A program made the position numbers and the translations under genes. A model generated the notes under the pieces. That model was not told the origin of the DNA, did no database searches, and saw nothing but the letters and a program-made list of their open reading frames with translations. 21,687 bases of DNA from Jimgerdemannia flammicorona (lineage: Eukaryota > Mucoromycota > Endogonomycetes > Endogonales > Endogonaceae), in the NCBI GenBank assembly GCA_003990745.1, contig RBNI01001601.1, positions 1 through 21,687 of the forward strand. Reading direction: 5' to 3'. Position 1 is the first letter of the stretch. Each line of letters starts with the position of its first letter. This document shows, in pieces, positions 1 through 7,944 of the stretch.

Positions 1-67
1 TTGGATGATTATTCATCAAGTTATTGATGTAAACATTTAATTGTCTAATTTGGAAATCAAAACAATG
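1..67. other. unassigned AT-rich left edge
   Basis: I see no coding similarity or recognisable signal here. It should be reverse transcriptase of element e2 if that element were intact, because e2 RNase H begins at about 188, but it does not read as RT in any frame. The e2 element is therefore truncated or interrupted at this side. Confidence 0.5.
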
Positions 68-187
68 CCGATTCGAATCCGATTCGAATCTGATTCGAAT
101 CCATCCGGATGGGATTCGAATCCCATCCGAGTTGATCCGGATGGGATTCGAATCCATCCGAATCCCATCCGGATTGACTCGTTCGGA
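68..187. repeat. palindromic GATTCGAATC / ATCCGGAT array
   Basis: About 120 bp made of repeated GATTCGAATC and CATCCGGATG decamers, each its own reverse complement. Positions 106-129 form a perfect 24 bp palindrome centred on TTCGAA. The array is rich in CpG while everything around it is CpG-poor, so it looks younger than, or protected from, the mutation that hit the neighbours. It abuts the broken RNase H of e2. It may be the terminal repeat of another inserted element or a local satellite expansion. The open frame across it (41-259) is a by-product of the repeat. Confidence 0.7.
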
Positions 188-303
188 GCACTAGAACTTG
201 GAGCAGTGTTAGCTCAGAAGAAAGATAAACATAAATATGTCATCTCCTATATAAGCTGAGATACCCATGGAGCAGAATAGAACTATGAGTCATATAAACT
301 TAA
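188..303 (+). pseudogene. RNase H, left half, of Ty3/gypsy element e2
   Basis: In the frame beginning at 188 the sequence reads ALELGAVLAQ, then YVISYIS, THGAE and NYESYKL. This is the typical RNase H succession of Ty3/gypsy pol: the GAVLAQ strand, a serine-rich stretch, then the helix before LAVVWAVDKF. In-frame stops occur at 257-259 and 278-280. The frame stops at 303, where e1 is inserted, and continues without a shift at 16757 once e1 and one CTTAA copy are removed. No RT is found upstream, so the element is cut at about 188. Recognition rests on motif memory, but the exact rejoining makes it firm. Confidence 0.85.
299..303. repeat. 5 bp target-site duplication of e1, left copy
   Basis: CTTAA directly precedes the TGTAATAG start of the 5' LTR. 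The same five bases directly follow the 3' LTR at 16757-16761. Five base pairs is the usual duplication size for Ty3/gypsy integrase. Confidence 0.9.
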
Positions 304-1100
304 TGTAATAGAATGAACAAGCAAGTGAATAGATGGGACATGACAAGATGAGTGATCACATGATCCAGTGGCAATGACGTCATCATATGATTGAGCGCAA
401 CATATGAATAGCAAGTGATGAATGAACAAATGATGCAAACAACATGAAAAATAATATCCAGCTTATCCCTGACAATCAGTGCTATAGCAATAGTTGCCAC
501 AGTAGCTGATCATTGCCTAGTAATTGAGGTCCTGATCATAAAGTTGTTTTTAGCCAAAAACTATCTGATAAAGGTCGTAATCACAAACCTCATTATAGTT
601 ACCAAATTAGTCACTCATACTTAGTCAGAAATTGCGAACCAACTTATATAAATACCCCTCAGTTTCCATCTGAAATAAAGCAGTTTTAGTTCAGTCCTTG
701 ATACAAGAATCAAGTCCCCCCCCCACACACACATTTCCCTAAGTGTTAGTAATAACACCTAAGTGACTCTAGTATTTCTGACTAAACTCCAGAAGCCTAG
801 TTAACTTCTGCCAGAACTGAGACCAGTATATAAATCCCCAAAGACTTAAGTAAACCCATTGAACCTGAATTCCAAGGCGAATTCAGTCTGTGCACAGCAA
901 GGAACAAGACCCTTAAAAGATAGGGCAAACTAGAGAAAGACCTTTGAAATAGAAGACACTGCCACTACAACTACTTATAAGCGAGTGCTTCCTCAAACTG
1001 AAGGCTTCTTGGTATACATTGTGTACTAAGTCCCTAAGTAATAGTCTACTTCTCTAATTATCCAAAGGATAAGAGAGGGGTAGAAGTGAGAGTTATTACA
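304..1100 (+). repeat. 5' LTR of e1
   Basis: It starts TGTAATAG and ends TTATTACA, so it has the TG...CA termini expected of an LTR. It matches 15971-16756 along its whole length. It holds a TATA box and AATAAA signal, a C-run followed by a CA microsatellite (about 716-731), and an 11 bp stretch near 940 that is missing from the 3' copy. Differences from the 3' LTR are overwhelmingly transitions. Confidence 0.95.
644..679 (+). promoter_or_regulatory. LTR core promoter (TATA box) and poly(A) signal
   Basis: TTATATAAATA at 644-654 is a TATA box, and AATAAA at 674-679 follows 20 bp later. The 3' LTR keeps both (TGTATAAATA near 16312-16321 and AATAAA 16341-16346). The same TATAAATA-CC-CTC-AATAAA arrangement recurs in the presumed e2 LTR near 19958-19993. 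Confidence 0.7.
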
Positions 1101-1103
1101 ACT

Positions 1104-1115
1104 TGGTAGCAGTGG
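1104..1115 (+). other. primer-binding site of e1
   Basis: TGGTAGCAGTGG lies 3 bp after the 5' LTR end. The TGG start is complementary to a tRNA CCA end, and TGGTAGC is compatible with an initiator-methionine tRNA 3' end, the usual primer in this group. The exact tRNA cannot be settled without the host tRNA set. Confidence 0.6.
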
Positions 1116-1129
1116 ATTATTAGCCAAGA

Positions 1130-2115
1130 AGGCACCAAAGAATATACTTCTGAAGTTGGAACAAGACCAACCTTGGACAGAAGTAACCCCCAGAACCAAC
1201 TGTGGATCCTCAAACTAGAGCCAGAGAAGCCCTTGTCATTAGAACCAAGTGGTACCAGGAAACTACAGACCCAAGGACCCACTAGCTTGTAATTGACCAG
1301 GCTTACAAAAATCTATACCAGGCCTTTAGGACTTACCACTCAGGACTTAGAAATATTGTCAGCCACCATAGGTTCTACGAACTCCTCTGAGGATACATTG
1401 GAACCACTAGGACCCCAGAATCTACTGCTGCAGCCACCCAGGATTTTTTAGATTATATCACACTCCCTGCTACAAGAGAAGCAGCTGCTGAGTAGATTGC
1501 CTCTGATAGATATCATCATACCCCTACCAAGACCTCCCTCTACTACAGGCTAGTTGTATACTACACCTCTGCCATAACCAGGTACGAGAACAAGTAAGCA
1601 GGCCAACCATCTCCTACTGCTGAACAAGAAGTAGGCCCATCTACCCAGCCAAAGACTGATATTCTCTTTGAAGGACCTAGCCAGTACAAGGATGCACTAC
1701 CTCATCAGGGAAGGGAGTCTACAGGTTACCAGTCTGACAATAGCCAACTAGGAATAGCAGGCCTATAAATTTACCAAGAAACTACAGGTCAAGAAGATCA
1801 GACCCCAGAACCAACCCAGCCATCTATACAGAGGTTTGGTTTACCCTCTCTCACAGGACTCTTTGATCTGATATCTGAGAATCAAGTAACCCCAAGTCAT
1901 ACAGCACCACAACCCTACCAGGCAGATCAATCTTCAGGAGAATCTACCCCAACAGGCCCACTACCAATAGTCAATACAATGGTAGATGTCAATATTACAG
2001 TACTGACTACCCAGCTAGCTGCACTAGCAGGGATAGTAGAACAGATTGCTGAACAGAACAAATCAATCAAGACCTTGTGAATCCCAACATTAGTAGAAAA
2101 AACAGCAACATTGAA
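1130..2115 (+). pseudogene. gag: gag, N-terminal part (e1)
   Basis: From about 1180 to 2110 the coherent frame is the one with codons starting at positions congruent to 2 mod 3. It reads as a mostly hydrophilic protein rich in Gln, Pro, Thr and Ser, with a helical stretch near LVIDQAYKNLYQAF (about 1270-1330) and a likely coiled segment (QLAALAGIVEQIAEQN) near 2009-2060. At least six in-frame stops interrupt it. No intact start codon is visible; a neighbouring frame (SQEGTKEYTSEVG, about 1126) looks coding close to the PBS, so an indel near 1180 is likely. Coding then passes to the capsid frame around the A6 run at 2097-2102. It is either the N-terminal part of gag or a separate short ORF; the first is favoured. 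Confidence 0.6.
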
Positions 2116-2900
2116 AATTTCATCAATGCAGTTGATACAGGCTACCAAGCAAACCAATGGAATGACAACCGAGTACCTATAGAAATGCTCACAAACAACC
2201 AGAACAACACCCTCCAACAGCTGTTTGCCACATCAGCAGCATAAGTGGAAATAGTAGCCATATTCTTTACTGGAATAGCAGCTAAATTCTGGTATACTCT
2301 GGAACAACACCCAGTAACCTGGAAAGCCCACCCCCAAGTCAATGGATAAGTACCAGCCAACAATAGACCAGGTTGGGATGACCATGAAGCAGGCCCAGGA
2401 CTCAAGGCCTTGCTACTGACCAAATTCTGAAATGCAGTCTATATATAAGAAACATGGAACAAGCTGTCCTAGATGAAGTTCCACAAGAATGATGAGGAGG
2501 ATCTAGAGACCTTTGCTACCAGAATGGATGCCTATCTCAAAACTGTTGGACTTACCTATTAGGAGAACAATTTGGCCATCAATAGTACCAGAGCCAATCA
2601 CCTTTTTGCAGCCCTACCAGACTGGCTCACCCAGAAGATCAAGGAACAAGGTCTTCCCCAAGGATGCCTGGATAACCAAGATAGGAGGAATCCTACCAGG
2701 AGAAATAATCAAAGGAATGACTAAAGATATGATCAAAGGAATGATCAAAGGAACTCATGAAATCCCAGAGGACCCAGACCTCCCACTGAGGATGAAAAGA
2801 AGCAGCTTTGTGAAAAGGGATTGTGCTTTATCTGCAAGAAGGCAGGACATATCTCATTCAAATACCCTGAGAAGAGGAACAGAACAGGTGAACCCAGTAA
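2116..2900 (+). pseudogene. gag: gag capsid region and CCHC zinc knuckle (e1)
   Basis: The frame with codons at 1 mod 3 encodes a retrotransposon capsid-like region with FFTGIAAKFWYTLEQ at about 2260-2310, followed by NDEEDLETFATRMDAYL. A basic linker rich in Arg, Asn and Gln (about 2680-2760) leads to a zinc knuckle at 2824-2865, C-x2-C-x4-H-x4-Y. The last ligand is TAC where TGC is expected, a G-to-A change. The knuckle would bind element RNA during packaging. Eight in-frame stops precede the knuckle. The same frame runs directly on into dUTPase and protease, so gag and pol form one polyprotein frame here. Confidence 0.8.
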
Positions 2901-3003
2901 CCAGAACATTACTGTCATTGGAGAAGGTCCAGGAAAGAAGAACCCTGAGAATGTCATCAAAGTACAGAAGATATAGTACAAGACTACCATCCCCACTAAG
3001 ACC

Positions 3004-3369
3004 CACCCAACTGATGCTGGGTATGACCTCTATAGCAGCCAAAACCTCACTATTCCACCAAGTACCAATACTACAGTATGAATAGAAATTGCAATACAAG
3101 CTCCCAAAGGTACATACATCTGTCTTGCTGAGCGAAGCAGCCTAGCCAAAGAGTTCAACATTGGGCTAAGAGAAGGAGTAGTTGATCAAGGATTTATTAG
3201 TGAAATCTATATCATCTTGTGAAATTTTAGAGACACCTCATTTGAAGTCAAAGCAGGCCAAAGAATTGCCCAAGCAATCATTAAAGAAATCTGTCAAGAT
3301 CTCACCATTGAAGAAGTCCCTGAACTCTCCCAGACAGACCATGGCAAGAAAGGATTTGGATCTACCAAT
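3004..3369 (+). pseudogene. dUTPase domain inside gag-pol (e1)
   Basis: All five motifs of trimeric dUTPases appear in order in the gag-pol frame: AGYDLYS (3016-3036), RSSLA (3133-3147), GVVDQGFISEI (3175-3207, with the conserved Asp codon at 3184-3186), AGQRIAQAI (3253-3279) and a C-terminal HGKKGFGST (3340-3366). The family hydrolyses dUTP to dUMP and pyrophosphate, keeping uracil out of DNA; in an element it could protect reverse-transcribed cDNA. The domain of about 122 codons fits the usual size of one subunit. It lies between the gag zinc knuckle and the protease, a position like that in some retroviruses. Two stops (3079, about 3214) break it, and a Gly of motif 5 appears as Lys. Confidence 0.88.
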
Positions 3370-3477
3370 AAACCTCCCAGTTGAAAGGTCACTACTATGA
3401 AGAAAGATGATGAAAACTAGTATAAGAGAATTGCAGATAATTATGCACCATGTGGATGATACCCTCATTCTATTCAA

Positions 3478-3990
3478 ATGTACTGTATAGAACATATTGG
3501 TAAATATCATGCATATCTCTCCAAAGTTTTCAAAATTCAATCCAAGAAGCACCAAGCCCAACAGACTGAGAAACCCAAACAAGACAACCCTCCTTGTGAA
3601 GGATGGGGAGAAACTGACTTCGAGGAGACTGACAGCAATTGGGACAACAATGAGGATAAAGAGCTCAACACTATCAAGAAGGAGGACAGTTGCATCAAGT
3701 TCACAGGCCAAGTCTACAGACAGAATGTCAATGTCTTGCTGGATAGCAGTACTACTAGAAACTATATCAGCACTAAGACTACCAAGAGGATTGGAGCCTG
3801 AAGCAGACCAGCCACTAAGAAAAGAAGTGTTACCTTTGGTGATGGTAAAACTGCACCATTGATCAAAATCTGCGAAGATCTCTTGCTCAAGATTGGCAAA
3901 TATCAAGAGAAGTTGGATTTCAACATTGTAGATCTCCCAGGACAAGACATCATCCTAGAAAAAGCCTGGTTGACCCAGCACAACCCAGAC
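3478..3990 (+). pseudogene. pro: aspartic protease domain (e1)
   Basis: The gag-pol frame reads VLLDSSTTRNYIS at 3733-3771. The catalytic Asp codon is at 3742-3744, and the expected D-S-G triad is D-S-S because the glycine codon shows a G-to-A change (AGT at 3748-3750). The flap-side strand reads LPGQDIILEKAWL at about 3931-3969, typical of the hydrophobic ILG-type strand of Ty3/gypsy proteases. A stop at 3799 interrupts the domain. The enzyme would cut the polyprotein. The preceding acidic stretch (EDKELNTIKKED) is a linker. Confidence 0.8.
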
Positions 3991-4199
3991 ATCAACTGGA
4001 GAACCAATGAGGTTAATCTGATCCATAAAGGCAGAAAGATCACCCTGACACCCCAGGAAGATACCAACCCCCAAGGAATCGAAATCATCTCCACCATTCA
4101 AATGAGACTCTCTCAAAAAAAGGGAAACACATATTTCATCTGTACAGTATAAGAAGTTACTAAAGCTACAAGTAGCCCAATTCCAACAGAAGCTCAAAA

Positions 4200-4938
4200 A
4201 CTATTTGAGGAATTCCAAGATATATTCCAAGACCCTCAAGGACTTCCACCTAAGTGCCAAATTCAACATGGAATTGATCTTATTCCAGGATCTGAACCCC
4301 TATACAAGAGTATCTATCAACTGGCCCAACCTGAACTCAAGACCCTCAAGGATGAGCTGACCAAACTACTGGCCCAAGGATACATTGAACCCAGCCACTC
4401 TCCATTTGCAGCCTCCATTCTATTTGTCAAGAAGAAGGATGGCTCTCTGCAAATGTGTATTGACTACAGAGCCCTCAACAAGATCACCATCAAAAACTGA
4501 TATGTCTTGTCTAGGATTGATGAGTTGCTATATCAAATCTTCAAGACCAAGACCTTTTCTCTACTAGACTTGTGAAATAGCTATCACCAGATCCTCATTG
4601 ATGAGAAGGACATTGAGAAGACAGCTTTCCAAATATGGTTTGGATACTACCAGTTCCGAGTCATGCCTTTTGGTTTGACCAATACACCAGCAACATTCCA
4701 GTATCTGATGAATGATATCTTTGGACCACTCCTCAACATCTGTGTTCTTGTATATATTAATGATATACTAATCTACAGCAAAACAGTAGAGCTACACTAC
4801 ACCCACCTCAGACAAGTACTGACCCTTCTGCAAGAACACCAGCTCTATGTCAAGATGAGCAAATGTAAGTTCTATCAAGATCAGATTGAGTACCTAGGAC
4901 ACATCATCTCTGCTGAAGATATCAACATGGACCCCTGA
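4200..4938 (+). pseudogene. pol: reverse transcriptase domain (e1)
   Basis: Clear Ty3/gypsy RT in the same frame: [11 protein letters not shown], then [51 protein letters not shown] and TNTPATFQYLMNDIF. The catalytic motif is YINDIL at 4753-4770 where YxDDxL is required. The first Asp is AAT (4759-4761), a G-to-A change that kills catalysis. The primer-grip side continues with the KCKFYQDQIEYLGHII stretch (4861-4908). In-frame stops lie near 4498, 4573 and 4936. The fingers, palm and thumb order is intact, so this was a functional polymerase before mutation. Confidence 0.95.
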
Positions 4939-5550
4939 AAGGTATCAGCCCTCAAGGATATTCCCATCCCTACTATCCTCAAGCTACTTCAGCACTTCCT
5001 AGATATTGCCAGTTACTACTAAAGGTTTATCTAAGAATACTCTGCTATTGTAGCTCCATTGACCAGCCTGGCCTGCAAAGGAGTGAACATCAAAACTGAA
5101 TAGACCTCTGAATGCATCCTAGCTATGGACCATCTCAAGAGACATCTTACTGAGGCCCCAGTGCTAATTACACCTAACCCTACCAGGCTATTCACTCTGA
5201 CCACAGATGCCTCTGACATTGTTATTGGAGTAGTACTCAGCCAAGAAGACCACCCAGTGGCCTATCTTTCCTAAAAGCTCAAGTCAGCTGAGACCTGGTA
5301 TACCACCCATGAGAAGGAACTCCTGGCCATTATTACTGTACTCTAGGAATGGCACCATTTCCTCCTAGAACAACCATTTGTAGCCTACACTAATCACTAT
5401 GCCCTGTGGTATATTCACACACAGTCCATGCTGACCCATAGACAAGTCCGCTAGATGGAAATCATTGCCAACTTTGATATGGAAATCAAGTATATCCCAG
5501 GCAAAACCAACTGTGTGGCTGATGATTTCTCCAGATATATGGAAGATGAA
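4939..5550 (+). pseudogene. pol: RT connection and RNase H domain (e1)
   Basis: After the RT thumb (FLDIASYY, near 4999-5022) comes TTDASDIVIGVVLSQ with the RNase H Asp codon at 5206-5208, then HEKELLAIITVL. The normally acidic TDH position reads TNH (Asn codon 5392-5394), again G-to-A. KYIPGKTNCVADDFSR (about 5488-5537) closes the domain. The job is degradation of the RNA strand of the RNA:DNA hybrid. About seven stops fall here, all explicable as Gln, Arg or Trp codons lost by transitions. Confidence 0.9.
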
Positions 5551-5931
5551 CTTGTCTTCATGGTTGAGATAATTGGAGATCTGACTCAGATGATCAAGGA
5601 TGGCTACCAGCAAGACAGCCCCCTGATGAAATTCCTTCAATTCTGCCAAGACCCAGAGGCCAAGGTCCCAGAACCCATGAGGCAAATGTCCAAGAGATTC
5701 ACTTACCATGATAGACTTATCTACAGGGACCATGACAGAGTGGTTGTACTCAATAATAATACTCTGTGACTCAAGATCATGCAGGAACTCCATGATACTC
5801 CTGCAGCAGGACACTTTGGTTTCGAAAAGACCTACAACCTTCTCTCAAGAGAGTTTTACTGGCCTAAAATGACCAAGGACATCAAAGACTTTGTGGTCTC
5901 ATGCGAGATATGCCAAAGGTTCAAAAGTGGT
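5551..5931 (+). pseudogene. pol: integrase N-terminal HHCC zinc domain (e1), broken by the LINE
   Basis: The frame continues through DRLIYRDHDRVVVLNN to the integrase zinc domain: ELHDTPAAGHFGFEKTYNLL, YWPKMTKDIKDFV and CEICQRFKSG, with the CEIC ligands at 5902-5913. Coding is interrupted directly after the Gly codon 5929-5931, where the LINE begins. It resumes in frame at 11690 after a second copy of the codons AGG TTC AAA AGT GGT (11675-11689). A stop at 5767-5769 precedes the domain. Confidence 0.92.
5915..5931. repeat. target-site duplication of the LINE, left copy
   Basis: GGTTCAAAAGTGGT (5918-5931) recurs at 11676-11689 directly after the poly(A). Including the preceding AAA, which cannot be told apart from the tail, the duplication may be 17 bp. 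The length and poly(A) are typical of target-primed reverse transcription. Confidence 0.95.
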
Positions 5932-6026
5932 CGTCCACAATGTATCTTTCACCAGTACTATTTGGGTGACATAAGACTCAGACAACACTTTCGACAACAA
6001 CTTCAAGTATTGGTACTATCAAGATA

Positions 6027-7835
6027 GTGAACATCACATATTCTGGTGAGCGTACTGGGCAGGGGGGCCCCAGTGCCTTTGACTGGCAACATGTAGGGGG
6101 GGGTCGAGATGCTGGTCTTAGCATGCCGAGTACTTTGATGAAGGGACATAGGGCAGGGGGTGGTGGCAGAGGAGGTGCAAGGCCACATGGGGGAGGGAGG
6201 ATGACCTTCGTGGATAAGATCAGGATGGGAAAGCAGGTGACTGGACTGGATGGCTGGCTGGAGCTGGGGAAGGTGGCTGCTACCTCAAGTGGCAAGGAAG
6301 CTGCTCCACTGGGGGGTCAGCATAGTGGGGCTGGAGGTGTAGTGGCTGAGGCAGTGACTGTTGATGGTGGTGTGATGGGCAATCTGGAAAAAAATCCAGA
6401 TGTGACGGCTGATGGGGGACCTGGACAGGGGAGTGGCGCGAGACCCAGGGACCTGGCTGATGGTGTGATGGGCCTAGTGGCGGCCCCATTACTCAAAAAA
6501 TCTCGATCAGAATTCATCGTCACGCTATGCTTCCATGGCTTGGCAGTGATGGCAAAGATAGTGCTGGGGCTGCTGGCTAGTGAGGTGAAAGGTGCAGCCT
6601 CAGTTAAGTTTTTGAAGAAGCTGGAGGCAGTCGAGGTGGGGTTTGAAGAGGAAGGTTTGCTACTGGAGGCAGTGGAGAAGGGTGTGGTGGTTGGTGGGAT
6701 TTTGGTGCCGATGGCAAGGTGTATGCATTGGGATCCCCAGGTGGTTCATCTGGTAATTGCGGACTTGCCAATAGTGAAGAAGGAGGAGGCGAGGAGGATA
6801 GTCATAGATGTGGTGAAGGAGTATGGTGAGGTGGTCAACATTGGGTTCAGGGTATGGGAGGGGACTGAGCTCAGGATAGGTGATGTGGACATCCGGTTGA
6901 GGCTGTTTGGGATGGAGAATACAGGGAAGGCTAGGGACTGGCCAGTGGCATTGAAGTGGGGCCCAGTGGAGTGCAAGGTCTCAAGGGTGAAGGGGTCCGA
7001 GGAAGAGGAGGAGGACCTGCTGGAGGCACTTGAGGACCTAGCTGGGGCCATGGAGAGGAGGCAAAGGGCTTGGAGGACTTATGAGGCTAGGACAGTAGTG
7101 GAGGTGATTGAGGGCAAGAAGGTGCGAATGGACAAGGTGCTTTGGGAGAAGGCAAAGGGGAGACAGCTGCAGAAGGATTTGTTGGCCAGTTTGGATGGGG
7201 GTCAGAGGGCCAGGGCTATAGAGGAGGGTATGGGAGTGAGTGCTAGCATCTGGGCAGAGGTGGTGCAGCAAGGGGAGAAGACGAAGGAGAGTGGGGGACA
7301 GGGGCCAGAGGAGGCTGTAGTGGACACGGCGATGGCAGAAGATAATCCGATCCAGTATGGTGTTCCCGAGGTGGGAGAGGGGGAGCTGGAGGATGTGTCT
7401 GAGGATGGTTGGGATGAGTCTGTGCAAACTGAGGAGAGGAAGGAAGGGGAGGCGGATTTGACACAGGCAGCAGAGGTAGTTGGAGGGGAGAAGTGGCTAT
7501 TGAGGGTGCTGCAAAATGTAGTGGCTGAGGAACTGGGTGAGATCAACTTCTGGGTAATCAGTGAGGAATTCTGGGGGCAAGTGCTGCGAGGGAAGGAGGT
7601 TGTGAGGAAGTTGAGAGATAAGATGATGGCAGCTCTTCTGGAGGTAGAGGAGTATGAGGTCACTGAGGCAAGGGAGGCAATGCTCTTGGGTATTGCTAAT
7701 GAAAGGGCAGCTTATCTGTGGGGGCTGCAGAAGGGACTGGAAAAGTGGCAGGTGGTGTGTGAGGAGCATCGGGCATCAATGGAGATGGTGGATGGTGAGG
7801 ACTGTGTGGAATTGTTGGCAGCTCTGGATGAATAG
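6027..7835 (+). CDS. LINE ORF1 protein, uninterrupted
   Basis: An open frame of 602 codons with no stop, in contrast to ORF2. It opens with GTG at 6027; the first in-frame ATG is at 6123 and would give 571 residues, but the codons between look coding too, so the true start is unsettled. The N-terminus is Gly/Arg-rich. The middle (about residues 235-320) reads VHLVIADLP, then EYGEVVNIGFRVWEGTELRI, then DVDIRLRLFG, a pattern compatible with an RRM-like RNA-binding fold (inference). The C-terminal third is acidic and helical, probably coiled coil. No CCHC knuckle is visible. ORF1 proteins of LINEs bind the element RNA and form the transposition particle. Confidence 0.8.
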   Translation: MNITYSGERTGQGGPSAFDWQHVGGGRDAGLSMPSTLMKGHRAGGGGRGGARPHGGGRMTFVDKIRMGKQVTGLDGWLELGKVAATSSGKEAAPLGGQHSGAGGVVAEAVTVDGGVMGNLEKNPDVTADGGPGQGSGARPRDLADGVMGLVAAPLLKKSRSEFIVTLCFHGLAVMAKIVLGLLASEVKGAASVKFLKKLEAVEVGFEEEGLLLEAVEKGVVVGGILVPMARCMHWDPQVVHLVIADLPIVKKEEARRIVIDVVKEYGEVVNIGFRVWEGTELRIGDVDIRLRLFGMENTGKARDWPVALKWGPVECKVSRVKGSEEEEEDLLEALEDLAGAMERRQRAWRTYEARTVVEVIEGKKVRMDKVLWEKAKGRQLQKDLLASLDGGQRARAIEEGMGVSASIWAEVVQQGEKTKESGGQGPEEAVVDTAMAEDNPIQYGVPEVGEGELEDVSEDGWDESVQTEERKEGEADLTQAAEVVGGEKWLLRVLQNVVAEELGEINFWVISEEFWGQVLRGKEVVRKLRDKMMAALLEVEEYEVTEAREAMLLGIANERAAYLWGLQKGLEKWQVVCEEHRASMEMVDGEDCVELLAALDE

Positions 7836-7944
7836 CAAAATGTGGAAGATGAGATTGCGGTAGAATGGAACCTGGATCTGGCTGGAGAGGAAGTGAGCAT
7901 GGAATTGTAGATGTGGAGATTTCAACATTATCAATCATTTTACT
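7836..7944. other. ORF1-ORF2 spacer of the LINE
   Basis: A 109 bp gap between the ORF1 stop and the ORF2 ATG. No hairpin or obvious reinitiation signal stands out. ORF2 lies in a different frame from ORF1. Confidence 0.6.

Noticed and set aside
41..259. 72-codon ORF as a gene
   Set aside because: It fuses the palindromic repeat to a fragment of e2 RNase H.
2513..3085. 190-codon plus-strand ORF
   Set aside because: It is a shadow: the zinc knuckle and dUTPase motifs lie in another frame over the same bases.
3238..3945. 235-codon minus-strand ORF
   Set aside because: It lies opposite the dUTPase and protease frame and shows no recognisable motif; its openness follows from the composition of the sense strand.
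7038..7938. Several minus-strand ORFs rich in Ser and Pro
   Set aside because: They are antisense to the Glu/Gly/Val-rich ORF1 and have no features of their own.
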